Made by a program: the position numbers and the translations under genes. Under the pieces are notes generated by a model that had not been told where the DNA came from, made no database searches, and was given only the letters and a program-made list of their open reading frames with translations. A DNA stretch of 64,000 nucleotides. Origin: Kribbella amoyensis. GTDB taxonomy: Bacteria; Actinomycetota; Actinomycetes; Propionibacteriales; Kribbellaceae. The stretch is taken from contig NZ_VIVK01000001.1 in NCBI RefSeq assembly GCF_007828865.1, positions 3,472,001 through 3,536,000 of the forward strand, written 5' to 3'. Position 1 is the first letter of the stretch. Every line of letters starts with the position of its first letter. Positions 25,401-32,282 of the stretch are shown piece after piece.

Positions 25401-28291
25401 CCACGGTCTCCTCGCCCACGTCCGACCCGGAGCCGGACAACAACTCCGCGACGTACACGCTGACCACAGATGCGCAGGCGAATCTCAAGCTGACCAAGAC
25501 GGTCAGCCCTGACCCGGTGGTCGCCGGCCGGAGCATCACCTACAAGCTGACGGCGACGAACGCGGGTCCCTCCGATGCGCAGGGCGTCACCATCACGGAC
25601 GACGTGCCGGAGGCGGTGACGGACGTGTCCGCCTCCGCGACCGGCGGCGCCGTCTGTACCGACGCCGGCGGCAGTGTGCGCTGTACGGCCGTGACCCTGG
25701 CCGCCGGGGAGAGCATCGTGGTCACGGTGACCGGGACGGTGTCCCCGTCCGCCAAGCCCGGCGAGCTCGCGAACACCGCGACCGTCGAATCCCGGACACC
25801 GACGGACCCGACCATCTCGGACAACACCTCGACCGGGACCAGCACGGTCACCGCGCAGGCGGACCTGGCGCTGACCAAGGTGGCGCCGGAGACAGTTGTC
25901 GCTGGCAACGAGCTGACCTACCGCCTGACGGTCCGCAACGCCGGTCCGTCGGACGCCGTGGACGGATTCGTCAGCGACACCCTGCCGGCCGGGACCACGT
26001 TCGTCCGCGGCACTGGTCCGGCGGGCGCCTGTACCCAGGACCCGTCCGGGTCCGAGCCCGTGGTGACCTGTCCCGTCGGCACCCTGGCGCCGGAGGACGA
26101 TGCGGAGGTCACCGTCGTGGTGAAGGTCGCACCCCACCAGCCCGCCGGGAAGCTGACGAACACCGCGACCGTCAGCTCGCGGACACCGGACCCGCTCGAC
26201 GGCAACAACGCCGCCTCGGCCGAGACGACGGTGAGCGCCTCCGCCGACGTGTCCATCACGAAATCGGTGAAGCCGTCGCCGCTGGTCGCCGGTGCGGAAG
26301 GCCTTTACACGTTGACGGTTCGCAACGACGGCCCGTCCACCGCGCAGGGCGTGAAGATCGCCGACGAGCTGCCGTCCGGAGTTTCGCTGCTCGGGGCAAC
26401 CAGCGCGGACGGTACCTGCACCGTCTCCGGGTCCTCGGTGAGCTGCACGCTGGGCGCTGTCGGTCCGGACGGTACCGCGGTGGTCGTGATCCGCGTCGCC
26501 GTTGCCGCGGCGCAGACCGCGAACGTGACCAACACCGGCAACGTGACCAGTACGACACCTGATCCCGATCCTTCGAACAACGAGGACACGATCACCACCG
26601 AGGTCGAGCGGATGGCCGACGTCGAAGTGATCAAGACCAGCGACGAGTCCTCCGCGGTCGCGGGGAACGGGGTGATCTACCGCTTGACGGTCGTCAACCA
26701 CGGGCCGTCGGATGCCACCGCGGTCCAGCTGGCCGACTCGCTGCCGGCCGGGCTGACGATCACCGAGACCGACGCGGGCCAGGGCCAGTGCACCACGACC
26801 GGCCAGGATGTCCGGTGCGCGCTCAGGACGATCGCCGCCGGCGGGACCACGACCGTGAAGATCGCGGCGGGCCTGGATCCGGGGTTCCGCGGGACCTCGC
26901 TGGCGAACACCGCGACGGCTGCTTCGCCGGTGACCGACCCGGACGAGAGCAACAACAGCTCGACCGTGACGATCCCGGTCCGGACCGAGGCGGACGTCAG
27001 CGTCACCAAGCAGTCCGATCCCGCAGGCGTCACACCGGGCAGCACGTTCGAGTACGCGATCGTGGTGGCGAACGCCGGCCCGGCGACGGCCCGCTCCGTC
27101 GTCATCACGGACCGGATGCCCGCGGGCCTGACGGTGGTCTCCGCGTCGGCGGGAGGGACACCGTGCCCGGCCGACGACGGCGGCGTCGTCCGCTGTGCGC
27201 TCGGTGACCTGCCGATCGGGCAGACGATCGTCACGGTCACGGTCCGGCTGGCCTCCGGGTACGACGGCGCCTCGGTGACCAACACCGCGACCGCCTCGTC
27301 GAGCACGCCGGACCCGGATCCGAAGAACAACGCCGGCACGGTGGAGTCGCCGGTGACGGCCTTGGCCGACCTGGCGATCACGAAGGCGATGACCCCGGCG
27401 GCCCCGGTGTCCGGCCGCACTGTGAAGTACACGCTGGTAGTGCGGAACAACGGCCCGTCCGATGCCCGCGACGTGATGGTCACCGACGAGTTGCCGCGTG
27501 GTCTGACCAAGGTGAGCACCGTGGCTCCCGCCGGGGTCACGTGTGTCCTGCGGCCGCCGATCGGGTCGAGTTCCGGTGATGCGCCCGAGGCCGGCGTGGT
27601 GGAGTGTGGGAGGGCGCTGCTCGCCGAAGGGGCGACGCTCACCGTCACGATCACGGCGACCGTGGCGCCCGGGTTCTCCGGCCAACTGGAGAACATCGCC
27701 CGGGTCGGCGCGGCGACCTCGGACCCGGTGATCGCGAACAACGAGGCGAAGGCGACCGGCCGGACCACCCAGGCGGCGAACCTCGGCCTCCGCAAGGCCG
27801 CGTCGGCGTCGTCCGTTGTCGCCGGCCACAACCTGACGTACGACCTCGCCGTCCGGAACGCGGGTCCGTCGTCGGCGGCCGGAGTCACGGTCACCGACAA
27901 CCTGCCCGACGGCGTCCGGCTCGCTGGTACGCCCCGGGGCTGCACGTTGCAGGAGCGGACGCTCTCGTGCGACGTGGGCCGCATCGATCCAGGCAAGACG
28001 GTCCGGGTGAAGATCACGGTGACCGTCGACGCGACGTACCTCGGGACCTTGCTGACGAACACCTCGTCGGTCCGGTCGACCACCCCGGATCCCGACCAGG
28101 CCGACAACACCAGCTCGGTCACGGTCCGGGTCACCCCGCCACCACCGGATCGCCCGGTCCCGCCCGGCTCCGACGACCCGCTTCCCGACACCGGCAGTCA
28201 GGTCGACCTGACCCTGCTGCTGCTCGCGCTCGGCCTGGTCGCCGCCGGCGCGGCCCTGGTCCTGCTGACGCGCGGCCACCGGCTTCGGTAG
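22436..28291 (+). CDS. Giant DUF11-repeat cell-surface protein with LPDTG sortase-type anchor
   Basis: The 1951-residue form starts at ATG 22436; an in-frame GTG at 22370 would add 22 residues that spoil the signal peptide. A signal peptide (GVGLLIGLLLVLVPGTVVQQ) is followed by a ~330-residue globular region (TNGAIRITGNTLLTCDTADA; VLYAGLFWGAARGAGKGG). One divergent and eleven canonical DUF11 Ig-like repeats of about 125 residues follow. The C-terminus has a Pro-rich stretch, LPDTGS, a hydrophobic helix and a basic tail (RGHRLR), the layout of sortase substrates. It is probably a rod-like wall-anchored adhesin or structural protein. No sortase gene is nearby. Confidence 0.88.
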   Translation: MAAGLLSRAGNRRNRGVGLLIGLLLVLVPGTVVQQPARAETVRPFEKVFGAQTNGAIRITGNTLLTCDTADAGCRAALAGGSADANNNSWTMQLLDADSDSSTQSSSAATMNLPPGAKVLYAGLFWGAARGAGKGGTSSPDDGTTMKLRRPGQSAYETVTASRTDLLNAGSKNDYSSYLDVTDRVRASGNGQYWGADVPTGTGADRYAGWSLVIAYEQANEPLRDLTVFTGYARVTSGEVARTEIAGFLAPPSGAVNARFGSVTYEGDAGVTGDYFAVNGTRLADAESPSANFYGSRITDGGANLTDRNPASLNTLGMDAKVVDAAGILPNSSTSAQLTFASTGDVYYPAALTTQIDLYAPAIHGTKTVRNLAGNEPAKVGDTLEYTMSFANTGDDDALRSMVRDALPANTSYVPGSLSVVSGTAAGGKTDAAGDDQAEYDAGSRAVVFRIGPGANGRVGGRLAKGRESTVRFRVTVDAASAGTTLANTGLLDYTAETLNKPYTYRTDEVLTPVAAQADLALTKTGTPDPVPAGGNLTYTLVARNNGPSPARDVTVKDTLPDGVELVSADPAQGTCPPSTVECALGTVAAGATVTVKIVVRVSSASTATGLTNVATVTTSTSDPNPDNDSASVTTKVTRSADLSLAKSVSPERPAPGESVTYTLTAKNVGPSDAEQVRIADTLPAGLTITSVQPAASCTTAGQDVSCTAARLASGATLVVRVTATLDSGYQGGPLTNAAKVASETPDPDPANNTGKTTVTPSAPTADLVVTKKTVTKPVVAGQPVTYQVTVRNDGPSDARSVQLADDVPASLTAVAAETSAGSCTVNQGAIRCAIGDLTTGSTATVTVNATVDPTATAPITNAATASSSTSDPDPDNNTGRTTDPVTGSADLAITKTAQPVPVQAGRPVTYTLTVTNNGPSAAQSVKVTDPVPAPLRYASAESSQGSCTEADSTVTCAVGRVAPGAVVAVTVVANVPSGTPPDGVDNTATVSSPTSDPEPDNNSATYTLTTDAQANLKLTKTVSPDPVVAGRSITYKLTATNAGPSDAQGVTITDDVPEAVTDVSASATGGAVCTDAGGSVRCTAVTLAAGESIVVTVTGTVSPSAKPGELANTATVESRTPTDPTISDNTSTGTSTVTAQADLALTKVAPETVVAGNELTYRLTVRNAGPSDAVDGFVSDTLPAGTTFVRGTGPAGACTQDPSGSEPVVTCPVGTLAPEDDAEVTVVVKVAPHQPAGKLTNTATVSSRTPDPLDGNNAASAETTVSASADVSITKSVKPSPLVAGAEGLYTLTVRNDGPSTAQGVKIADELPSGVSLLGATSADGTCTVSGSSVSCTLGAVGPDGTAVVVIRVAVAAAQTANVTNTGNVTSTTPDPDPSNNEDTITTEVERMADVEVIKTSDESSAVAGNGVIYRLTVVNHGPSDATAVQLADSLPAGLTITETDAGQGQCTTTGQDVRCALRTIAAGGTTTVKIAAGLDPGFRGTSLANTATAASPVTDPDESNNSSTVTIPVRTEADVSVTKQSDPAGVTPGSTFEYAIVVANAGPATARSVVITDRMPAGLTVVSASAGGTPCPADDGGVVRCALGDLPIGQTIVTVTVRLASGYDGASVTNTATASSSTPDPDPKNNAGTVESPVTALADLAITKAMTPAAPVSGRTVKYTLVVRNNGPSDARDVMVTDELPRGLTKVSTVAPAGVTCVLRPPIGSSSGDAPEAGVVECGRALLAEGATLTVTITATVAPGFSGQLENIARVGAATSDPVIANNEAKATGRTTQAANLGLRKAASASSVVAGHNLTYDLAVRNAGPSSAAGVTVTDNLPDGVRLAGTPRGCTLQERTLSCDVGRIDPGKTVRVKITVTVDATYLGTLLTNTSSVRSTTPDPDQADNTSSVTVRVTPPPPDRPVPPGSDDPLPDTGSQVDLTLLLLALGLVAAGAALVLLTRGHRLR
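23985..28130 (+). repeat. Eleven tandem DUF11 coding repeats, ~375 bp period
   Basis: Units begin near 23985, 24350, 24730, 25100, 25477, 25858, 26237, 26611, 26986, 27362 and 27773. Each starts with an ADLxITK-like motif, contains a VTNNGPS-like motif and ends with TSDPDPDNN-like residues. The DNA units are diverged, so these are old duplications. The period is even (365-411 bp), with the tenth unit longest because of an inserted loop. Confidence 0.85.
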
Positions 28292-28306
28292 GCCCTTGCA
28301 CCTGGT

Positions 28307-28338
28307 CGGGTTGATGCGTCAACCCGGCCAGGTAGGAT
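28307..28338 (+). promoter_or_regulatory. MarR autoregulatory promoter with palindrome
   Basis: CGGGTTGA-TGCG-TCAACCCG (28307-28326) is a perfect 8-bp inverted repeat of the TTGA-N4-TCAA type often used by MarR proteins. TTGATG inside it (28311-28316) and TAGGAT (28333-28338) form a -35/-10 pair 16 bp apart. The -10 ends 6 nt before GTG 28345, so the transcript is likely leaderless and the operator covers the -35. Confidence 0.65.
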
Positions 28339-28344
28339 GGCGGC

Positions 28345-28836
28345 GTGGCGAACGAACCGTGGCTCGACGAGGACGAGCAGAAGGCCTGGCGCAGCTACCT
28401 GCTGATGCGCAAGACGCTGGAGACCCACCTGACCCGGCACCTGCAGCGCGAGTTCGGGCTGTCCGCACCGGACTTCGAGATCCTGGTCAACCTGTCCGAG
28501 TCCGAGACCGGCCGGATGCGCGCGTTCGAACTGGGCGAGGCGACCCAGTGGGAGAAGAGCCGGATGTCGCACCACCTCAGCCGGATGGAGAAGCGCGGCC
28601 TGATCGCCAAGGTCGCCTGCGACGCGCGGTACCCGGAGATCGCCATCACCGAGCAGGGCCTGGACGTGATCCGGTCCTGCGCGCCGGTGCACGCCGCCCG
28701 GGTCCGCGAGCTGTTCGTCGACGTGCTCGGCCGGGACCGGATGGCCGTGCTCGGTGAGCTGTCCGACGAGGTGGTCGACGCGATCGCCGAGCACGAGCGG
28801 ACCAACTGCCCGCCGGAGGTCCGCGGCAGCTGCTGA
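28345..28836 (+). CDS. MarR family transcriptional regulator
   Basis: This 163-residue protein shows the MarR winged-helix core: LTRHLQREFGLSAPDFEILV, then ELGEATQWEKSRMSHHLSRM and EKRGLIAKVACDARY. The start is GTG 28345. An upstream palindrome overlapping the likely -35 suggests autorepression. Cys residues occur at CDARY, SCAPV, TNCPP and the extreme C-terminus (GSC), which leaves redox sensing possible. A 10-bp stem hairpin covers its stop codon. It precedes the redox operon and could be its regulator, but this is inference. Confidence 0.9.
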   Translation: MANEPWLDEDEQKAWRSYLLMRKTLETHLTRHLQREFGLSAPDFEILVNLSESETGRMRAFELGEATQWEKSRMSHHLSRMEKRGLIAKVACDARYPEIAITEQGLDVIRSCAPVHAARVRELFVDVLGRDRMAVLGELSDEVVDAIAEHERTNCPPEVRGSC

Positions 28837-28852
28837 GAGCGGCTCTCAGCAG
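28830..28852 (+). terminator. Hairpin terminator over the MarR stop codon
   Basis: CTGCTGAGAG-CGG-CTCTCAGCAG is a perfect 10-bp stem with a 3-nt loop, followed by AGTTT. The MarR stop codon lies in the 5' arm. It has only a short T run, as is usual in high-GC actinobacteria. Confidence 0.6.
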
Positions 28853-28865
28853 AGTTTCAGCAGGA

Positions 28866-28882
28866 CTTGACCGTGGCTTGAC
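28866..28882 (+). promoter_or_regulatory. Direct repeats CTTGAC upstream of the redox operon
   Basis: CTTGAC occurs at 28866-28871 and 28877-28882, 11 bp apart, about one helical turn. Either could supply a -35 (TTGACC or TTGACG), and the pair also looks like a direct-repeat activator site. No good -10 was found, so the start point is uncertain. Confidence 0.4.
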
Positions 28883-28927
28883 GTTCTCTTGGCGTGCGGC
28901 TGAGGCGGTCACCGGGAAGCTTCCGGC

Positions 28928-29248
28928 ATGGTCACCTCAGATGCGTTCGATCCTCACCCGGACCGCACCCGCTGGCTGCGCCGCGCGGGGGCCGCAGGCG
29001 TCGCCACCGCGGTGCTCGGCATCGGCAGCACGGGCCTGGCCGTCGCGGTGCTGTCCGCCCGCCAGCCCACCACCGGCTCCGGCTCGTCCGGCACCAGCTC
29101 CAGCGGTGACAGCTGGAGCAGTGACGGCTCGGGCGGTACGAGTGACGACAACGGCGGTTCCAGCAGCAACCAGGGCAGCGATCAGGGCAGCGGGCTCGGT
29201 CAGGCCCAGCAGGGGTCGCCGGTGCAGGGCGGGAGTCACGGCTCATGA
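28928..29248 (+). CDS. Small membrane-anchored Ser/Gly/Asp-rich protein of the redox operon
   Basis: This 106-residue protein has a basic N-terminus (RTRWLRR), one hydrophobic helix at residues ~20-43 and a 63-residue low-complexity outer tail rich in Ser, Gly, Asp and Gln. Its stop overlaps the ApbE gene start by 4 nt. Residues 65-72 (SDGSGGTS) faintly resemble the D-x-x-S/T-G-A-T motif to which ApbE enzymes attach FMN, but one residue is missing and Ala is Gly. I infer that it might be the flavin carrier or a scaffold. No FMN-binding domain protein is otherwise encoded in the operon. I do not recognise a family. Confidence 0.65.
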   Translation: MVTSDAFDPHPDRTRWLRRAGAAGVATAVLGIGSTGLAVAVLSARQPTTGSGSSGTSSSGDSWSSDGSGGTSDDNGGSSSNQGSDQGSGLGQAQQGSPVQGGSHGS

Positions 29249-30153
29249 CCGCCTCCCGCACGTGGACCGCGTGGAGCTGCACGGTACGCCTCACGGTCGA
29301 CGACCCCGCCGTCCTCGGTGCCGCCTGTGGTGCGCTGAAGGCGTTGATGGATCGCGTCGACAAGGCCGCCAGCCGGTTCCGGCCCGACTCCGAGCTGTCC
29401 GCGGTCAACCAGCGGGCCGGTGCGATGGTGCCGGTCTCCCGGTTGCTCGTCGACCTCGTCGACGTCAGCCTGGTCGCCGCCTCGATGAGCGGCGGCGCCG
29501 TTGACCCGACGGTCGGGGCCGCGGTCGTTGCCGCGGGCTACGACCAGGACATCGACGTGGTCCGCCGGCGCGCGCCGCGTCCGACGGCGCCGCCGCCAGT
29601 GATCCCCGGCTGGCAACAGGTCCAGCTCAACCGCAAGCTCGCGCTGATCGGCGTTCCGGCGGAGACCGCGCTCGACCTCGGAGCGACGGCGAAGGCGTGG
29701 ACCGCGGACCGGGCCGCCCTGGTGCTCAGCAAGCGGCACGGCTGCGCGGTCCTGGTCGAGATCGGCGGCGACCTCCGGGCCGCCGGCGAACCGGCCGCGC
29801 CCTGGGTCATCGAGGTCGCCGAGCGCCAAGGTGATCCCGCAGTCGCCGTGACGCTCGCGCACGGCGGCCTCACCACTTCCACCCGGCTCGCCCGTCGGTG
29901 GGAGACCGTGGACGGCTCCGCGCACCACGTGATCGACCCGCGGACCGGACGACCCGCGGAAGGCCCGTACCGAACCGCCTCCGTCTGGGCGCCCACCGCG
30001 GTCCGCGCCAACACCTTCAGTACCGCGCTCGTCGCCACCGGGGAGGCCGCGGTCGGCCGCCTCACGCTGGCCGGTTACCCGGCGCGACTCGTCGGTGAGG
30101 ACGGCGAGGTCAAGGAGCTGGCCGGCTGGCCCGCGGCAAGCAGGGCCGCCTGA
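29245..30153 (+). CDS. ApbE-like FAD:protein FMN transferase
   Basis: This 302-residue protein has ApbE family landmarks in order: ASRFRPDSELSAVN, GGAVDPTVGAAV, ALDLGATAKAWTADRAA, LVEIGGDLRAAG, TSTRLARRW and HHVIDPRTGRPAEG. ApbE enzymes use FAD and Mg2+ to attach FMN to Ser/Thr of target proteins. No signal peptide or lipobox is visible, unlike many periplasmic ApbE proteins, so modification before export or another topology must be considered. It is coupled by 4-nt and 1-nt overlaps to the genes on either side. The target is unknown; the upstream small protein is the first candidate. Confidence 0.88.
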   Translation: MTASRTWTAWSCTVRLTVDDPAVLGAACGALKALMDRVDKAASRFRPDSELSAVNQRAGAMVPVSRLLVDLVDVSLVAASMSGGAVDPTVGAAVVAAGYDQDIDVVRRRAPRPTAPPPVIPGWQQVQLNRKLALIGVPAETALDLGATAKAWTADRAALVLSKRHGCAVLVEIGGDLRAAGEPAAPWVIEVAERQGDPAVAVTLAHGGLTTSTRLARRWETVDGSAHHVIDPRTGRPAEGPYRTASVWAPTAVRANTFSTALVATGEAAVGRLTLAGYPARLVGEDGEVKELAGWPAASRAA

Positions 30154-30725
30154 TGACCCTGTGGTACCTGGCTCGCGCGGCCGGGGTGATGGCGTTGGTG
30201 CTGTTCACCCTCGCGGCTTGCCTCGGCCTGCTCGCGGCCGGTGGACGGCGACCGGAACAACGGTTCTGGCTGCAGTACGTCCACCGCTCCGCGTCGGTCA
30301 CCGGCCTGGTCCTGCTCGCCGCCCACGTCATCGCGGTACTCACCGACGGCCACGTGGACATCGGCGCCTCGGTCCTGGTCCTCCCGTTCACCTCGGGGTA
30401 CCGCCCGTTCGCCGTCTTCGTCGGAGTCCTCGCCCTGTACGGCGTGGTCCTCGCTGCCGTCGTCGGTGCGGCACGGGGCCGGCTGGCTCGGTCCGAGGCG
30501 TTCACCAAGCACTGGCGCACGATCCACGTCGCCGCGGCCGTCGGCTGGCTGCTGTCCATCGGCCACAGCCTGCTGGCCGGGACGGACCGCGGTACGCCGT
30601 GGATGCTCGCCATCACCCTCGGCTGCCTCGCCGCGGTCGCCACCTCCGCCTCGGTCCGGCTCAAGCGCCACGCGGACCGATCCGGTACTCCGCTCAACCT
30701 CGCCCGGGCCGGGAGAAGCCGATGA
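30153..30725 (+). CDS. Ferric-reductase-like b-heme transmembrane protein
   Basis: This 190-residue protein has about five transmembrane segments. His44 and His58 (HRSASVTGLVLLAAH) and His125 and His138 (HVAAAVGWLLSIGH) are spaced 14 and 13 residues apart in two helices. This matches the bis-His b-heme pattern of the ferric reductase/NADPH oxidase membrane domain. It lacks the fused FAD/NAD reductase domain, which the downstream NuoF-like protein may supply in trans. Such a protein would move electrons across the membrane through two hemes. It sits between ApbE and NuoF-like genes with 1-nt and 4-nt overlaps. Confidence 0.78.
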   Translation: MTLWYLARAAGVMALVLFTLAACLGLLAAGGRRPEQRFWLQYVHRSASVTGLVLLAAHVIAVLTDGHVDIGASVLVLPFTSGYRPFAVFVGVLALYGVVLAAVVGAARGRLARSEAFTKHWRTIHVAAAVGWLLSIGHSLLAGTDRGTPWMLAITLGCLAAVATSASVRLKRHADRSGTPLNLARAGRSR

Positions 30726-31954
30726 CCACCCTGCAAGCAGAACCCCACGTCCGCGTCATCGGCGAAGCAAGGGTGCTCGCCGGCCTCGACGGCGGACGCG
30801 TGGACCTCCAGCGGCACCTGTGGATCCACGGTCCGCAGCCGGAGCTCAATCGCGAGGCGTGTACCGAACTCGCCGAGGCCGTCGGCCTGCGGGGACGCGG
30901 TGGCGCCGGCTTCCCGGTCGCGCTCAAGCTGGCGGACCTCCCGGCGAGCGGTGCCGAGACCGTCGTCGTCAACGGCTCGGAGAGTGAGCCGCTGAGTCTC
31001 AAGGACCGGCTCCTCCTGATCCAGTCGCCGCACCTGGTTCTCGACGGCGCCACCGCACTCGCCAACGCGCTCGGTGCCCGCAGGCTGCTCATCGCGGTCC
31101 ACGACGCGCACGCCGCCGCCTCCGTCCGCGCCGCGATCGGCGAACGGGGCCCCGCCACTCTGGAGATCCACGTCCACGACACTCCTGGGCGCTTCGTCGC
31201 CGGCGAGGCCCGGGCCGTCCTCAACTCGCTCGACGGCGGCCGCGCGGTACCGCCTGGCCGCCGGATCCTGCCGACCCGGAAGGGCTACCAGCAGCGCCCG
31301 ACGTTCCTGTCGAACGTGGAGACCTTCGCCCAGTTCGCCGTCCTCGCGCGTCTCGGGGCCCGCGCATTCGCGGCCACCGGGATCGCGTCCGAGCCGGGGA
31401 CGCAGTTGCTGACCGTCTCCGGCGCGGTCGAGCGCCCGGGCGTCGTCGAGACCCCGACCGGGATCCCGCTCGACGCGGTCCTGCGGTTCGCGGGTGCGGA
31501 GCCGGGTCCGGTCCTGCTCGGTGGCTACCACGGCCGCTGGCTGCCGCGAACCGACGGCGTCCTGCTGAACCGGCCGGAGAGCTCGACCGGCATCGTCCTC
31601 GCCCTCGGGCCGGAGACCTGCCCACTCGGCGAGGTCCACCGCGTGGCCGGGTGGCTCGCGGCCCAGTCGGCGGGGCAGTGCGGCCCGTGTGTCCTCGGAC
31701 TGGGGTCACTCGCCGACGACTTCGGCCGGCTGTTGCGCGGCGACCAGGCCGGCTGGCACGACGCACAACGCCACCTCGGACTGGTACCGGGTCGTGGTGC
31801 TTGCGCACACCCCGACGGCTCGGCCCGGTTCCTGACGTCCGCGCTCGGGATCTTCGCCGAGGACCTGCGCCTGCACCTGCGGACCGGGAGCTGCGGGCGT
31901 CCGGTACTGGGTGTCCTGCCCGTCACTTCGTCCCCGGAGGCTTCCCGTGGCTAA
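30722..31954 (+). CDS. NuoF-like NADH-binding flavoprotein with incomplete Fe-S motif
   Basis: ATG 30722 overlaps the upstream stop and gives 410 residues. The protein matches NADH-quinone oxidoreductase subunit F: Gly-rich NADH/FMN site LRGRGGAGFPVALKL, VVNGSESEPLSLKDRLLL, an SLBB region (LLTVSGAVERPGVVETPTGI) and the Fe-S-binding C-terminal region. The usual CxxCxxC reads AGQCGPC, so its first Cys is Ala; a later Cys is in GRGACAHPDG. Three of four ligands remain, so the 4Fe-4S cluster may be altered. It probably takes electrons from NAD(P)H or hands them to NAD+. It is linked to ferredoxin and heme membrane genes rather than to complex I. Confidence 0.83.
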   Translation: MTTLQAEPHVRVIGEARVLAGLDGGRVDLQRHLWIHGPQPELNREACTELAEAVGLRGRGGAGFPVALKLADLPASGAETVVVNGSESEPLSLKDRLLLIQSPHLVLDGATALANALGARRLLIAVHDAHAAASVRAAIGERGPATLEIHVHDTPGRFVAGEARAVLNSLDGGRAVPPGRRILPTRKGYQQRPTFLSNVETFAQFAVLARLGARAFAATGIASEPGTQLLTVSGAVERPGVVETPTGIPLDAVLRFAGAEPGPVLLGGYHGRWLPRTDGVLLNRPESSTGIVLALGPETCPLGEVHRVAGWLAAQSAGQCGPCVLGLGSLADDFGRLLRGDQAGWHDAQRHLGLVPGRGACAHPDGSARFLTSALGIFAEDLRLHLRTGSCGRPVLGVLPVTSSPEASRG

Positions 31955-32150
31955 GCTGGAGATCGACTGGACGAGGTGCGACGGGCACGGGCTCTGCGCG
32001 ACCTTGCTGCCGGACGACGTGGCGCTGGACGAGTGGGGATTCCCCGTCCTGCGGGGCCGCGGGATCGACGCCGACGAGGTGCCGAACGCCCGCCGGGCCG
32101 TGCTCGCCTGTCCCGCGCTGGCGTTGCGACTGGGTCGCGGCGGCGGGTGA
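31947..32150 (+). CDS. Ferredoxin, 3Fe-4S type
   Basis: GTG 31947 overlaps the previous stop by 8 nt and gives 67 residues. Cys11, Cys17 and Cys55 occur in CDGHGLC and ACPALAL. His14 stands where 4Fe-4S ferredoxins have the second Cys, so a 3Fe-4S cluster is expected, as in the small ferredoxins of actinobacterial P450 systems. No P450 is nearby. It is the last gene of the redox operon and probably exchanges electrons with the NuoF-like protein. Confidence 0.88.
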   Translation: MAKLEIDWTRCDGHGLCATLLPDDVALDEWGFPVLRGRGIDADEVPNARRAVLACPALALRLGRGGG

Positions 32151-32282
32151 TCCGTCAGGCACCCGCAAGGACCGTCCCGGCATCACACCAGTGACAAAGG
32201 TGGACTAGTCTCTGAGTGACCGCACAAGGGCGTGCGGCCCGGCGCGAACCGGCGCCGTAGTCACGCGTGGAGACGGTGGGGA

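Noticed and set aside
23985..28130. Regular ~375-bp repeats as a possible CRISPR or satellite array
   Set aside because: The units are diverged protein-coding DUF11 repeats in one reading frame, with no short identical repeats or unique spacers.
25265..28279. Long minus-strand open frame opposite the DUF11 repeats
   Set aside because: Shadow of a repetitive GC-rich gene; the product is Arg/Gly/Asp-rich without recognisable motifs.
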